Positions 31,263-40,322 of a stretch of DNA of 42,069 nucleotides are shown in pieces. The notes beneath the pieces are model-generated. The model saw only the letters and a list, made by a program, of their open reading frames with translations. It did no database searches and had not been told where the DNA came from. The DNA is taken from contig JAODBB010000048.1 of assembly GCA_025463745.1 (NCBI GenBank), positions 1 through 42,069 of the forward strand, in the 5' to 3' direction. This stretch comes from Subtercola sp. GTDB lineage: Bacteria > Actinomycetota > Actinomycetes > Actinomycetales > Microbacteriaceae. The position numbers were made by a program, and so were the translations under genes. Every line of letters starts with the position of its first letter. Position 1 is the stretch's first letter.

Positions 31263-33527
31263 GTGACCGCCGAACCCGTGCCTGCCGTATCTGTATCCCC
31301 CACACTCGTGCCGAGCGCATCCGTCCCCGCAGCCAGCGCCTCGCCCGCATCTGGCACCATCGAGAACCTGCTCAGCGAGAACCGGCTGTATCCGCCGAGC
31401 GCCGAGTTCAGCGCCGCGGCGAATGTCGACGCGAGTGAGTACGCGCGTGCATCCGCCGACCCCGTGGCCTACTGGGAGCGGCAAGCCGACCGCCTCGACT
31501 GGCACGAGCGGTGGCACACGGCGCACACCTGGAATCCCGCGTGGCCCGGGCAGGTCGCCGTGGAATCGGCGACCGCCGGCCCTGGCACCGGCACCATTGG
31601 CGCGGCCGACATCGGCCCTGACCCCGCCGGCTCAGCCAACACCGACCCCGCCACCACGTCCACAGGCACCACCACCATCGACGCGCCACCCGAGCGCACC
31701 CTCCTCGACATCCCCGCGGCGCAGTGGTTCGTCGGCGGCACCCTGAACGTGGCCGTCAACTGCGTCGACCGGCACGTCGATGCGGGCCGCGGCGACGTCG
31801 TCGCCATCAACTTCGAGGGCGAACCCGGCGATCGGGAGCAGATCACCTACGCCGAACTGCAGCGCCGCGTCGCCAAAGCCGCCAACGCACTCGAGTCGCT
31901 CGGCATCGGCACAGGCGACCGCGTGGTCGTGTACCTCCCCGTCATCCCCGAAACCATCGTCGTGACGCTCGCCATCGCCCGCATCGGCGCGATCCACTCG
32001 CTCGTGTTCGGCGGCTTCTCGGCCGAGGCGCTGAAGTTCCGCGTCGAAGACACGGGAGCGAAACTCCTGGTCACGAGCGACGGGCAGTTTCGCCGCGGCA
32101 AGGCGGTGCCAGTCAAGGCGAACGCCGACGAGGCCGTGGCGGGCAACCCCGAAACCGGAGTCAATACGATCGAGCATGTGCTGGTCATCCGGCGCACTGC
32201 TGACCTGACGCCCGAGATTCCCTGGCAGGAGGGACGCGACGTGTGGTGGCACGACGCGATGGCCCAGGCCGCCGACACCCACACTCCGCAGTACTTCGAC
32301 TCCGAGCATCCACTCTTCATCATCTACACCAGCGGAACCACGGGCAAGCCGAAGGGGCTCGTGCACACCAGCGGCGGCTACCTCACGCAGGCCAGCTGGA
32401 GCCACTGGGCCGCCTTCGACGCGAAACCCGACGACGTGTACTGGTGCACCGCCGACCTCGCCTGGGTCACCGCCCACACGTATGTGCTCTACGGCCCGTT
32501 CTCGAACGGCGCCACGAGCGTCATCTACGAGGGCACGCCCAATACGCCGCACCAAGGGCGGCACTTCGAGATCATCGAACGGTACGGCGTCACCACGTAT
32601 TACACGGCGCCGACACTGATTCGCACGCTCATGACGTGGTTTCCGGATGGCGTGCCTGCCGAATGGGATCTGTCGAGCATCCGCCTGCTCGGAACCGTCG
32701 GCGAGGCCATCAACCCCGAGGCGTGGGTGTGGTTTCACGAGCAGATCGGCGGCGGCCGTGCGCCCATCGTCGACACGTGGTGGCAGTCGGAGACGGGCTC
32801 GGCCGTCATCGCGCCGCTGCCGGGCGTCACGGTCTTGAAGCCGGGCAGCGCCACCTTCGCCCTGCCCGGGCTCACCGCGCTCATCGTCGACGAGGCCGGC
32901 AACACCGTTCCGCACGGCTCGGGCGGCTACCTCGTGCTCAGCGGAACCTGGCCCTCGATGGCCCGAACCGTGTGGGGCAACCCGTTGCGCTACCGCGATT
33001 CATACTTCGCGAAGTACGCAGGGCAGGGGTACTTCTTCGCGGGCGACGGCGCCAAGTACGACGCCGAGGGTTACATCTGGCTGCTCGGCCGGGTCGACGA
33101 CGTCATCAATGTGTCGGGGCACCGCCTCTCGACCATCGAAATCGAGTCGGCGCTGGTGTCGCATCCGGCCGTCGGCGAGGCCGGAGTCGTGGGCGTGTCA
33201 GACCCGACCACGGGCGAGGCGATCGCCGCGTTCGTGATTCCCTCGCGCGATATTTCGGCTCGGGATGCCGTTGACCCGGCTTTCTGGGCGACCCTGTCGG
33301 TCGAGCTGCAGCAGTCGCTCCTGCCGCACGTTTCCCACGAAATCGGCCCGATCGCCAAACCGGCTCTGCTCGTGGTGGTACCCGACCTGCCGAAGACCCG
33401 CTCCGGAAAGATCATGCGCCGCCTGCTCGCAGACCTCGTGGATGGCCGCCCTCTTGGCGACACCACCTCCCTGCAAGACGAAACCGTGCCGCACCGCATC
33501 GCCGCGATCCTCGCCGCCCGCACGTAA
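31263..33527 (+). CDS. Acetyl-CoA synthetase-like AMP-forming acyl-CoA ligase
   Basis: A 754-residue AMP-forming ligase expected to activate acetate or another short acid to its CoA ester. Core motifs are IIYTSGTTGKPKGLVH (ATP phosphate loop), DTWWQSETGSAVIAP, YIWLLGRVDDVINVSGHRLS and TRSGKIMRR with catalytic, acetylatable Lys716. It is about 100 residues longer than typical Acs: an Ala/Ser/Pro-rich leader of ~30 residues and a Gly/Thr/Asp-rich insert (about residues 100-142, with TAGPGTGTIGAADIGPD) account for this. GTG 31263 has no SD, but a taccgt hexamer eight bases upstream would suit a leaderless transcript. Acetate versus propionate preference is not resolved here. Confidence 0.88.
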   Translation: MTAEPVPAVSVSPTLVPSASVPAASASPASGTIENLLSENRLYPPSAEFSAAANVDASEYARASADPVAYWERQADRLDWHERWHTAHTWNPAWPGQVAVESATAGPGTGTIGAADIGPDPAGSANTDPATTSTGTTTIDAPPERTLLDIPAAQWFVGGTLNVAVNCVDRHVDAGRGDVVAINFEGEPGDREQITYAELQRRVAKAANALESLGIGTGDRVVVYLPVIPETIVVTLAIARIGAIHSLVFGGFSAEALKFRVEDTGAKLLVTSDGQFRRGKAVPVKANADEAVAGNPETGVNTIEHVLVIRRTADLTPEIPWQEGRDVWWHDAMAQAADTHTPQYFDSEHPLFIIYTSGTTGKPKGLVHTSGGYLTQASWSHWAAFDAKPDDVYWCTADLAWVTAHTYVLYGPFSNGATSVIYEGTPNTPHQGRHFEIIERYGVTTYYTAPTLIRTLMTWFPDGVPAEWDLSSIRLLGTVGEAINPEAWVWFHEQIGGGRAPIVDTWWQSETGSAVIAPLPGVTVLKPGSATFALPGLTALIVDEAGNTVPHGSGGYLVLSGTWPSMARTVWGNPLRYRDSYFAKYAGQGYFFAGDGAKYDAEGYIWLLGRVDDVINVSGHRLSTIEIESALVSHPAVGEAGVVGVSDPTTGEAIAAFVIPSRDISARDAVDPAFWATLSVELQQSLLPHVSHEIGPIAKPALLVVVPDLPKTRSGKIMRRLLADLVDGRPLGDTTSLQDETVPHRIAAILAART

Positions 33528-33565
33528 TCGCGCCCAGCACCCGGTACCCAGCGCCCGGCACCCGG

Positions 33566-33614
33566 CGAGAGAATGGGTTTCGGCCCAGAGATGCCGTTGC
33601 ACTGCATTCTCTCG
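33566..33614. terminator. Inverted repeat between convergent genes, candidate bidirectional terminator
   Basis: cgagagaatg (33566-33575) and cattctctcg (33605-33614) are perfect 10-bp arms around 29 bases. It lies in the 254-bp gap between the acyl-CoA ligase and the convergent clpB gene, where termination from both sides is expected. Confidence 0.5.
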
Positions 33615-33640
33615 TCCGAAGTGACTTCTCTCGCGGCCGC

Positions 33641-33676
33641 AGGCGCAGCGGCAGGCGCAGCGGCAGGCGCAGCGGC
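33641..33676. repeat. 12-bp tandem repeat, three perfect copies
   Basis: Three identical copies of aggcgcagcggc follow the inverted repeat, between the ligase gene and clpB. The rest of the gap up to 33781 shows no gene. Confidence 0.95.
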
Positions 33677-33781
33677 GGCGGTCACTGCGACTGGGTGAGA
33701 CCGACCAAGTGCTCCGAGCGCCGCCGCAGGGCGGCCGCCAGTTCGGCGGCGGCCGTTTGCGGGTTCGTCGGGCGGGACGGG

Positions 33782-35956
33782 TCAGCCGCCGAGCACGAGG
33801 TCGTCGGCCGTTGCTGCCGCGACCGTCAGGCCGCTGTCGTCGGGCTGCAGCCCCACAAACACCGTCTCGCCGTCGCGGATGGTACCGCTGAGCAATGCCA
33901 TCGAGAGGCGGTCGTCGATCTCGCGCTGCATGAGCCGCCGAAGCGGCCGGGCGCCGTACACGGGATCGTAGCCGCGGTCGGCGAGCCAGGCCCGGGCATC
34001 CGGAGTCACCGCCAGCGACAGCCCGCGCTCAGAGACCCGGCGCGCAAGCCGGTCGACGTAGAGCGACACGATCTGCGCCAGGTCGTCGTGCGACAGCGCC
34101 GAGAACACCACGATGTCGTCGAGTCGATTGATGAACTCGGGCTTGAATGCCTGTCGCACGACCTGCATCACGAGCTCCTCGCGAGAGGCGTCGGAGAGCG
34201 ACGGGTCGACCAGGTATTGCGAACCGAGGTTCGACGTGAGAATCAGAATCGTGTTTCGAAAGTCGACCGTGCGGCCTTGACCGTCAGTGAGCCGGCCGTC
34301 GTCGAGCACCTGCAGCAGCACATCGAACACCTCGGGGTGGGCCTTTTCGATCTCATCCATCAGCACCACCGAGTACGGCCGGCGCCGAACCGCCTCGGTC
34401 AGCTGCCCGCCCTGCTCATAGCCGATGTAGCCGGGAGGCGCACCGAGCAGCCGCGCCACGGAGTGCTTCTCGCCGTACTCGCTCATGTCGATGCGGATCA
34501 TCGCCCGCTCGTCGTCGAACAAGAACTCGGCGAGCGCCTTCGCCAGCTCGGTCTTGCCCACGCCGGTCGGGCCGAGGAACATGAACGACCCGGTGGGCCT
34601 GTTCGGGTCGGAGATGCCCGCCCGCGTACGCCGCACCGCGTCGGCGACCGCGCGAACGGCCGTCTTCTGCCCGATCAGCCGCTTGCCCAGCTCGTTCTCG
34701 AGGTTCAGAAGCTTCTCAGTTTCGCCCTGAGTGAGGCGGTCGACAGGGATGCCCGTCCACGCAGCGATCACCGCCGCGATTTCGGCGTCGGTGACCTGGT
34801 CGCTCACCATTCGTTCGACGTCAGGGTTCTGCTCGGCGTTCTCGGCCTCGCGAAGCTGACGCTCGATCACGGGAATCTCGCCGTACAACAGCTTGGATGC
34901 CCGTTCGAGGTTTCCCTCGCGCTGCGCCCTCTCGGCGGCCATCCGAGCCGCATCGAGTTGCGTCTTCAACTCGCCGACCCGGTTCAGCACGGCACGCTCG
35001 CGATCCCAGCGCTCTTGCAACAGACTCAGCTCGGCCTGCCGAACCGCCAGATCGGCACGCAGCTTCTCGAGCCGCAGCTTGCTCGCGTCGTCTTTCTCTT
35101 TCTTCAGCGCCAGCTCTTCGAGCTTCAGCCGATCGACACTGCGTCGCAGTTCGTCGATCTCGACGGGCGCCGAGTCGATCTCCATACGCAGGCGCGACGC
35201 GGCTTCGTCGATGAGGTCGATCGCCTTGTCGGGCAGCTGACGCCCGGTGATGTACCGGTTCGAGAGGGAGGCCGCAGCGACAAGAGCCGCGTCGGCGATC
35301 GACACCTTGTGGTGCGCTTCGTAACGCTCTTTCAGGCCGCGCAAGATAGCGATGGTGTCTTCGACCGACGGTTCGCCCACGAAAACCTGCTGAAAGCGCC
35401 GCTCGAGGGCGGCGTCTTTCTCGATGAATTCGCGGTACTCGTCGAGCGTTGTCGCACCGATGAGCCGCAGCTCGCCGCGCGCCAGCATGGGCTTCAGCAT
35501 GTTGGAGGCCGCAACAGACCCTTCGCCGCCGCCCGCGCCCATCAGGGTGTGCAGTTCGTCGACGAAGGTGATGATCTGCCCGTCGGCGTCGTTGATCTCT
35601 TTGAGCACGGCCTTCAGCCGTTCTTCGAACTCGCCACGGTATTTCGCCCCGGCGACCAAGGCCGCGAGGTCGAGCGAGACGAGCTGTTTGCCCTTCAGCG
35701 AGTCGGCCACGTCGCCGGCCACAATGCGCTGGGCGAGGCCTTCGACCACTGCGGTCTTACCTACACCTGGCTCGCCGATGAGCACCGGATTGTTCTTGGT
35801 TCGCCGGGTCAGCACCTGACTGACACGGCGAATCTCAGCGTCACGCCCGATGACCGGGTCGAGTTTTCCGCTGGCGGCGATCTCGGTGAGATTCACGCCA
35901 TATTTTTCGAGAGCGCTTTGCTGCTCTTCGGCCTGCTGACCGCCTTGCGGCTGCAT
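33782..35956 (-). CDS. clpB: ClpB disaggregase lacking the N-terminal domain
   Basis: A 724-residue Hsp100 ATPase that, with DnaK, resolubilises aggregated protein. First AAA module: [17 protein letters not shown] (Walker A) and [12 protein letters not shown]. Then the coiled-coil middle domain (about residues 245-375, Lys/Glu/Leu-rich). Second AAA module: [30 protein letters not shown] pore loop, [15 protein letters not shown]. Usual ClpB is ~860 residues; the ~145-residue Clp_N double-repeat domain is absent. The protein starts at the point ([15 protein letters not shown]) where the E. coli short form begins. ATG 35956 has aaagg upstream, and no Clp_N coding exists before it. A perfect HAIR operator lies 79 bp upstream. 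Confidence 0.95.
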   Translation of the reverse strand: MQPQGGQQAEEQQSALEKYGVNLTEIAASGKLDPVIGRDAEIRRVSQVLTRRTKNNPVLIGEPGVGKTAVVEGLAQRIVAGDVADSLKGKQLVSLDLAALVAGAKYRGEFEERLKAVLKEINDADGQIITFVDELHTLMGAGGGEGSVAASNMLKPMLARGELRLIGATTLDEYREFIEKDAALERRFQQVFVGEPSVEDTIAILRGLKERYEAHHKVSIADAALVAAASLSNRYITGRQLPDKAIDLIDEAASRLRMEIDSAPVEIDELRRSVDRLKLEELALKKEKDDASKLRLEKLRADLAVRQAELSLLQERWDRERAVLNRVGELKTQLDAARMAAERAQREGNLERASKLLYGEIPVIERQLREAENAEQNPDVERMVSDQVTDAEIAAVIAAWTGIPVDRLTQGETEKLLNLENELGKRLIGQKTAVRAVADAVRRTRAGISDPNRPTGSFMFLGPTGVGKTELAKALAEFLFDDERAMIRIDMSEYGEKHSVARLLGAPPGYIGYEQGGQLTEAVRRRPYSVVLMDEIEKAHPEVFDVLLQVLDDGRLTDGQGRTVDFRNTILILTSNLGSQYLVDPSLSDASREELVMQVVRQAFKPEFINRLDDIVVFSALSHDDLAQIVSLYVDRLARRVSERGLSLAVTPDARAWLADRGYDPVYGARPLRRLMQREIDDRLSMALLSGTIRDGETVFVGLQPDDSGLTVAAATADDLVLGG

Positions 35957-36034
35957 CTGGAGTCTTACCTTTCTGATGATTTCTGGCGATAATGGTTGGC
36001 GATGATGGTCGGTCTGAAGGGAGTGGTCATAAAA

Positions 36035-36055
36035 CTTGAGTCGACCTAACTCAAG
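36035..36055. promoter_or_regulatory. HAIR operator (HspR binding site) upstream of clpB
   Basis: CTTGAGT (36035-36041), seven bases, ACTCAAG (36049-36055): an exact match to the HspR-associated inverted repeat consensus CTTGAGT-N7-ACTCAAG known from streptomycetes and mycobacteria. Located 79-99 bp before the clpB start, it places clpB under HspR/DnaK feedback repression, with the repressor encoded 2.8 kb away. Confidence 0.95.
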
Positions 36056-36123
36056 TTTACCGAAAACGCGGCCCAGGCGCCACTAATTACTCGATCGACA
36101 TGCCGTTAACAGGCGCCATCTCT

Positions 36124-36129
36124 TAGAGT
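36124..36129 (+). promoter_or_regulatory. Possible -10 element for a leaderless transcript
   Basis: tagagt ends seven bases before the GTG at 36137, the spacing expected for a -10 hexamer of a leaderless mRNA, common in actinobacteria. The GTG has no SD. I cannot identify a convincing -35. Confidence 0.35.
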
Positions 36130-36136
36130 ATTTACA

Positions 36137-37711
36137 GTGAAGAGAATTCTGAGACGAGAAGTGGGCTCCCCGCTCATTTTGGGGCTGGTGGCGTCACTCT
36201 TCATTGCGCTCGGTTCGCTGGGCGTCGGCTGGCTCGGCCCCGGCACGAATGTGCTCAGCTGGCCCATCATCAACACCCTGCGATCGAACGATGTGGCCGG
36301 CTGGGTACTGTCGATCGTTGTGATTCTGGCGAGCATCCTGCTCATCATCGCCTGGCTGAAGCTCGGCGTGCAGATGCGCAGCAAGCCTCACGAAGCGATG
36401 CGCCGCGTGCTCGTCGCCAGCGTGGTCTGGGCCATCCCGCTCATCTGCAGCGTGCCGCTGTACACCCGCGACATGTTCGCCTATGTGGCGCAGGGCCGTC
36501 TCATGCTGGCGGGATTCAACCCCTACAACGACGGCATCTCGGCGCTTCCCGGCTGGTTCAACATCGGCGTCGACCCCATGTGGGCGAACGCGAAGACGCC
36601 GTACGGCCCGCTCTTTCTCGGAATGGAACAGGTCATCGTCGGCGCGGTCGGCACGTCACCCATTACCGCCATCGCGCTGTTCCGGATGATCGCGGTGCTC
36701 AGTGTGGTCGCCATGGCCTATTACGCCTACCGCATCGCACGTCTGCGCCGGCTCGACCCCACGAAAATACTGTGGCTCGTTGCTGCCAGTCCGCTCATCA
36801 TGTTCAACTTCATCGTGGGCGGACACAACGATGCCCTCATGATGGCGTGCCTCGTTGCCGGCGTCTATTACGCCCTGCGAAAGCACCCCGTCGTGGCAAC
36901 CCTCCTCGTGGCGGCCGCCATCGGTGTGAAGCCGATCGCTCTGCTGGCTTTGCCCGTGGTGGGCATCATCTGGGCCGGGCAGAACCGCACGCTCCGCAGC
37001 ACCATCAAGTACTGGCTGGCGACGTTCGGCATCTCAGGCATCGTGCTCGCGGTTCTCGGCTACGTGACGAACGTCGGGTTCGGCTGGATCTTCACCCTCG
37101 CCACCCCGGGCTCCGTCTCGCATTGGTACGCGCCGGTCACCGCTGTCTCCGGCACCATCGGCGGGGCGTTCAATGCGTTCGGGCTCGACGGGGCGACGGC
37201 TTCTGAGGTCATCAGGCTGGCCGCCCTCGGCCTGATGGTGGTATTCGTCGCGTGGATCATGCTGACGATGCGCTCGATCGACCCACTGATGCGGCTGGCG
37301 CTGGCGTTCGCCGCCGCAGTTCTCTCATCGACGGTCATCCACCCGTGGTACGCCGCCTGGGTGATCGTGTTGTTCGCCATCGCCGGCATCAAACGTGGGC
37401 TGCAGACTCACCTCGTGGTTGCGGCCTCGATCTTCTTCGCCTCGGTGAGCATCGCCGAGACGATGGACATCTCTGACGCCGTCCAAGGCGATGTGACGTC
37501 GCAGATCATCCGCAACGCCACCATCAGCGGCGGCGCCGTGGCCCTCATCATCGCGTACTGCATCCACGAAGACCTCTCGATCGGCCTGCTGTGGCGCCGC
37601 ATCCGCGACGCATGGCAGAAGTACCAGCTGCACCGGGCGGAGCTGCGCGCGAAATCGGCTCCCGATTTCAGACCGGTGTCGCACCAGGTGTCGTCGAACG
37701 ATCACCGCTGA
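36137..37711 (+). CDS. Polyprenol-phosphate-mannose-dependent mannosyltransferase-like membrane protein (MptB-like)
   Basis: A 524-residue integral membrane protein with about 12-13 hydrophobic segments and a basic cytoplasmic tail from residue ~475. The extracytoplasmic loop SVPLYTRDMFAYVAQGRLML, then AGFNPYNDG, contains the Arg-Asp pair and DPY-like motif of GT-C mannosyltransferases such as MptA/MptB, which extend envelope mannan or lipomannan using C50-P-mannose. The MptB-type assignment rests on this motif and topology only; the acceptor here is unknown. GTG 36137 is the first start and appears leaderless. It is divergent from clpB and convergent with the HAD phosphatase gene 36 bp downstream. 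Confidence 0.75.
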   Translation: MKRILRREVGSPLILGLVASLFIALGSLGVGWLGPGTNVLSWPIINTLRSNDVAGWVLSIVVILASILLIIAWLKLGVQMRSKPHEAMRRVLVASVVWAIPLICSVPLYTRDMFAYVAQGRLMLAGFNPYNDGISALPGWFNIGVDPMWANAKTPYGPLFLGMEQVIVGAVGTSPITAIALFRMIAVLSVVAMAYYAYRIARLRRLDPTKILWLVAASPLIMFNFIVGGHNDALMMACLVAGVYYALRKHPVVATLLVAAAIGVKPIALLALPVVGIIWAGQNRTLRSTIKYWLATFGISGIVLAVLGYVTNVGFGWIFTLATPGSVSHWYAPVTAVSGTIGGAFNAFGLDGATASEVIRLAALGLMVVFVAWIMLTMRSIDPLMRLALAFAAAVLSSTVIHPWYAAWVIVLFAIAGIKRGLQTHLVVAASIFFASVSIAETMDISDAVQGDVTSQIIRNATISGGAVALIIAYCIHEDLSIGLLWRRIRDAWQKYQLHRAELRAKSAPDFRPVSHQVSSNDHR

Positions 37712-37747
37712 GCGGTTAGGCCGCCCGCCCGATTCGCTGCACGCTCC

Positions 37748-38635
37748 TCAGCCGGCGGCGAGCCCGAGTTTGTCGACCCAGTGGCGAAGGAATGCGGCGC
37801 CGGCTTCGTCGTGCACGAGGTCGCCCTCGACGATCACCCGGTAGGGGCGTTCGAGTACGCCGTCGGCGGGCCGAACATCCACGTGCGCCACGTCGTACCC
37901 GGCCTCGTAGAGGTAGTCGGCCATCTTGTAGTCACCGCGAGAGTCGCCCACCGAGCGCCAGACCGTGGGCACGTCACCGAGCTCCTGAAAGTAGCTGAGC
38001 GCGCGTTCGGCCCCGCGGTCTTTGTCGAGGGTAACCGACTCGACGTCAGACGCGATGATGGTGGGATCGATGCGAAACGGCACATCGCCCGCGGCGTTCG
38101 GTACCTCGCGGTCACCGTAGCGAGCGCCGAGCCCGCGCTCTACCAGCGCCTCGAATGCTGCCTCGTTGTACTCTGACTGCGCCGCGCGGTATACCTCGGC
38201 GTCGAGGGCCGGCAACTGTTCCACCGACACCATCGCGCGCTTCGTCTCGTCGAAGAACATCTGGTGCGAGAAGCGCTCGTGCACCAGAGTGCGGATGCCC
38301 GCGACGAACTCCGGCGGAAGAGCCACCGTTTCGTCGATCTCCACCTCACCGGGCCCCTCCGGCCCCATGGTGAACCAGACCGCACCCTTTTCACAGACCA
38401 CGAACATCCGCCCGCCGCCCGCGAGCGCCGCACTCAAACCCGCCGCCATCAGGGGCTTGACCACGTGTTTCCGAACGAACGTGTCAGAACGACCGGTGAT
38501 GAACGCGATGGGCACGCCACCGCCCACGAGTCTCACCAGGTCACCCGGGATGCTCGGCTGCACGATCGAGCGTGTGACGGGTGAAGCGATCGGGCCGTCG
38601 ATGTCGAGCAGGAGGCCGAGTGGTGCAGTCGTCAT
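37748..38635 (-). CDS. HAD-superfamily phosphatase, type IIB-like
   Basis: A 295-residue cytoplasmic HAD protein. Motif I is LLLDIDGPI (Asp10, Asp12), with Pro where Thr/Val is common after DxDG. Motif II is PIAFITGRSD, the motif III lysine is in SVTLDKDRGAERAL, and motif IV is WRSVGDSRGDYKMADYL (GDSxxD). The large alpha/beta insertion between motifs II and III fits Cof/mannosyl-3-phosphoglycerate-phosphatase-like caps; the substrate is probably a sugar phosphate but is not established. ATG 38635. It is convergent with the MptB-like gene, and a palindrome family copy lies in its upstream region. Confidence 0.8.
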   Translation of the reverse strand: MTTAPLGLLLDIDGPIASPVTRSIVQPSIPGDLVRLVGGGVPIAFITGRSDTFVRKHVVKPLMAAGLSAALAGGGRMFVVCEKGAVWFTMGPEGPGEVEIDETVALPPEFVAGIRTLVHERFSHQMFFDETKRAMVSVEQLPALDAEVYRAAQSEYNEAAFEALVERGLGARYGDREVPNAAGDVPFRIDPTIIASDVESVTLDKDRGAERALSYFQELGDVPTVWRSVGDSRGDYKMADYLYEAGYDVAHVDVRPADGVLERPYRVIVEGDLVHDEAGAAFLRHWVDKLGLAAG

Positions 38636-38693
38636 GCCCCCATTCTCGCAGCCCCTCGCACTCGCCTCGAACGGCCGTCGACACCCCGTTGAC

Positions 38694-38741
38694 GTTGCGC
38701 AAAAGCACCCCTACCGCGCGAGAGAGGTGCTTTTGCGCAAC
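38694..38741. repeat. Palindromic repeat family, copy E
   Basis: Perfect 16-bp arms gttgcgcaaaagcacc (38694-38709) and ggtgcttttgcgcaac (38726-38741) enclose a 16-base loop. It lies in the 167-bp gap between the HAD phosphatase start and the end of hspR, so it could also end the heat-shock operon transcript. It is about 26 kb from the nearest other copy and has almost the same right arm as copy A. Confidence 0.92.
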
Positions 38742-38802
38742 GACCGGCACCTGTCGAAGATCGGGCCCTCGGGGTGGCGGGCCGCGAGGTGTGCTGCGGC
38801 GC

Positions 38803-39219
38803 TCAGGGGCGCCAGACGACGACTTCGGTGCGGCGCTGCGTGCGCGATCCGCTGCGGAGCGAGACGGCGCCACCCTCTGTGCCGGCCGCGAAGACACGGC
38901 GGCCGGGGCGGTTCAGCAGTTCATCGGCCAGGGCCGACTCGAGCTCGCGTATGCGCGAGGCGAGTTGCTGGTTGACGTTCTCGAGTTCGAGAATGCGCCG
39001 GATGCCCTCCAGCGTGATTCCCTCAGCCCCCAGCCGCGCGATCTCACGTAGCTGCATGACGTCGCGAAGCGAATAGCGGCGCGACTTGCCCGCTGTGCGC
39101 TTCGGAACGACGAGGCCGAGCCGGTCGTACTGCCGCAGGGTCTGCGGGTGCATCTCGGCCAGTTCGGCGGCGACGGCGATGGCGAACAGGGGGGCGTCTT
39201 CGTTCACGTTCATCTCCAT
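38803..39219 (-). CDS. hspR: Heat-shock repressor HspR (MerR family)
   Basis: A 138-residue MerR-type regulator that represses dnaK and clpB operons through HAIR sites, using DnaK as co-repressor. The helix-turn-helix and wing are APLFAIAVAAELAEMHPQTL, RQYDRLGLVVPKR and SRRYSLRDVMQLREI. A coiled-coil dimer helix follows (EGIRRILELENVNQQLASRI). I start at ATG 39219, directly behind gggaggg; ATG 39213 is an alternative, and the open frame up to 39300 is not needed. It is last in dnaK-grpE-dnaJ-hspR, the standard actinobacterial order, and its target site is present before clpB. Confidence 0.95.
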   Translation of the reverse strand: MEMNVNEDAPLFAIAVAAELAEMHPQTLRQYDRLGLVVPKRTAGKSRRYSLRDVMQLREIARLGAEGITLEGIRRILELENVNQQLASRIRELESALADELLNRPGRRVFAAGTEGGAVSLRSGSRTQRRTEVVVWRP

Positions 39220-39317
39220 CTGCCCTCCCTGTTCGCCTTTCGTTCTCTGCTCTCGGTGATCACTGCGGCTTTCGGATGCTCGGCTACCGAACCTCGTCAC
39301 CCGCAGTCAGACGGTGC

Positions 39318-40322
39318 CTACTCGTGCGCCTTCGCCAGCAGCTCGGCACGCGGGTTCTCCTGCGGCTCGAGCGCATGGAAGGCTTCGAGCGCCTCGCGCG
39401 CCTCGGTCGACAGGTGCGAAGGAACCGCCACCTGCACAACGGCAAGCAGATCGCCCATTCCCTTGGCGGTCTGGACGCCCCGGCCCTTGACCCGCAGCAC
39501 GCGACCGCTCGGGGTACCCGCGGCGACCCGCAGTTTCACGGGGTCACCACCGAGGGTCGGAACCTCGATGGTCGCACCGAGCGTCGCCTCGACGAATGTC
39601 ACGGGAACATTCACCCGCAGGTTCAGCCCGTCACGTTCGAACACCGGATGCTTGCGCACCGACACCGTCAAGACGATGTCGCCCGCCTCGCCCCCATCGG
39701 GGCTCTTCTCGCCCTTACCGCGCAGCTTGATCTTCTGCCCGTCGGAGACGCCGGCCGGAATCTTCACCGTGATGGTGCCACCCTCGGCCGTCTGCAGCTT
39801 GATGGTGTCACCCTTGGTCGCAGTGACGAAGTCGACCGTCGTTCTGGCGCTGATGTCGCGTCCACGAGTCGGGCCGCCGAAGCCGCGGAAGCCGCCGCTG
39901 GGCTGACCGAAGCCTTGGTTTCCGCCGAACATTCCGCCGAGCAGGTCGTCATAACCGGCCTGCTGAAACGAGTAGTTCGCGTTGCTCGCGCCGCCGCCAC
40001 GCCCACCGGCCCCGCCGAACATGCCGCCGAACACGTCTTCGAAGCCGCCCGACTGGCCCTGGCCACCCGCCGTGAAGCGAGCGCCAGAACCCATCGCGCG
40101 GATCTGGTCGTACTCTTTACGCTGCTCAGGGTCGGCGAGAACCGAGTTGGCCTCGCTGATCTCTTTGAACTTGGCTTCGGCAGCCGAATCGCCCGGGTTC
40201 GAATCGGGATGATACTGGCGAGCCAACTTGCGATACTGCTTCTTCAGGTCGGGAGCAGAAACGTCTTTCGAAACGCCCAGAACCTTATAGAAGTCTTTAT
40301 CGAACCAGTCTTGGCTAGCCAT
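39318..40322 (-). CDS. dnaJ: DnaJ-type co-chaperone without zinc finger
   Basis: A 334-residue Hsp40. J-domain: DFYKVLGVSKDVSAPDLKKQ, then YHPDSNPGD with the HPD triad near residue 38. Then comes a Gly/Phe-rich region (about residues 85-155, FEDVFGGMFGGAGG) and two beta-sandwich substrate domains ending in the dimerisation tail. The four CxxCxGxG zinc-binding repeats of canonical DnaJ are absent, and the protein has no cysteine at all, making it CbpA/type-B-like. ATG 40322 overlaps the end of grpE by eight bases. It stimulates DnaK ATPase and delivers substrates. Confidence 0.93.
   Translation of the reverse strand: MASQDWFDKDFYKVLGVSKDVSAPDLKKQYRKLARQYHPDSNPGDSAAEAKFKEISEANSVLADPEQRKEYDQIRAMGSGARFTAGGQGQSGGFEDVFGGMFGGAGGRGGGASNANYSFQQAGYDDLLGGMFGGNQGFGQPSGGFRGFGGPTRGRDISARTTVDFVTATKGDTIKLQTAEGGTITVKIPAGVSDGQKIKLRGKGEKSPDGGEAGDIVLTVSVRKHPVFERDGLNLRVNVPVTFVEATLGATIEVPTLGGDPVKLRVAAGTPSGRVLRVKGRGVQTAKGMGDLLAVVQVAVPSHLSTEAREALEAFHALEPQENPRAELLAKAHE

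Noticed and set aside
33695-35992. 765-codon plus-strand open frame
   Set aside because: Antisense to clpB and wholly explained by GC-rich codon bias.
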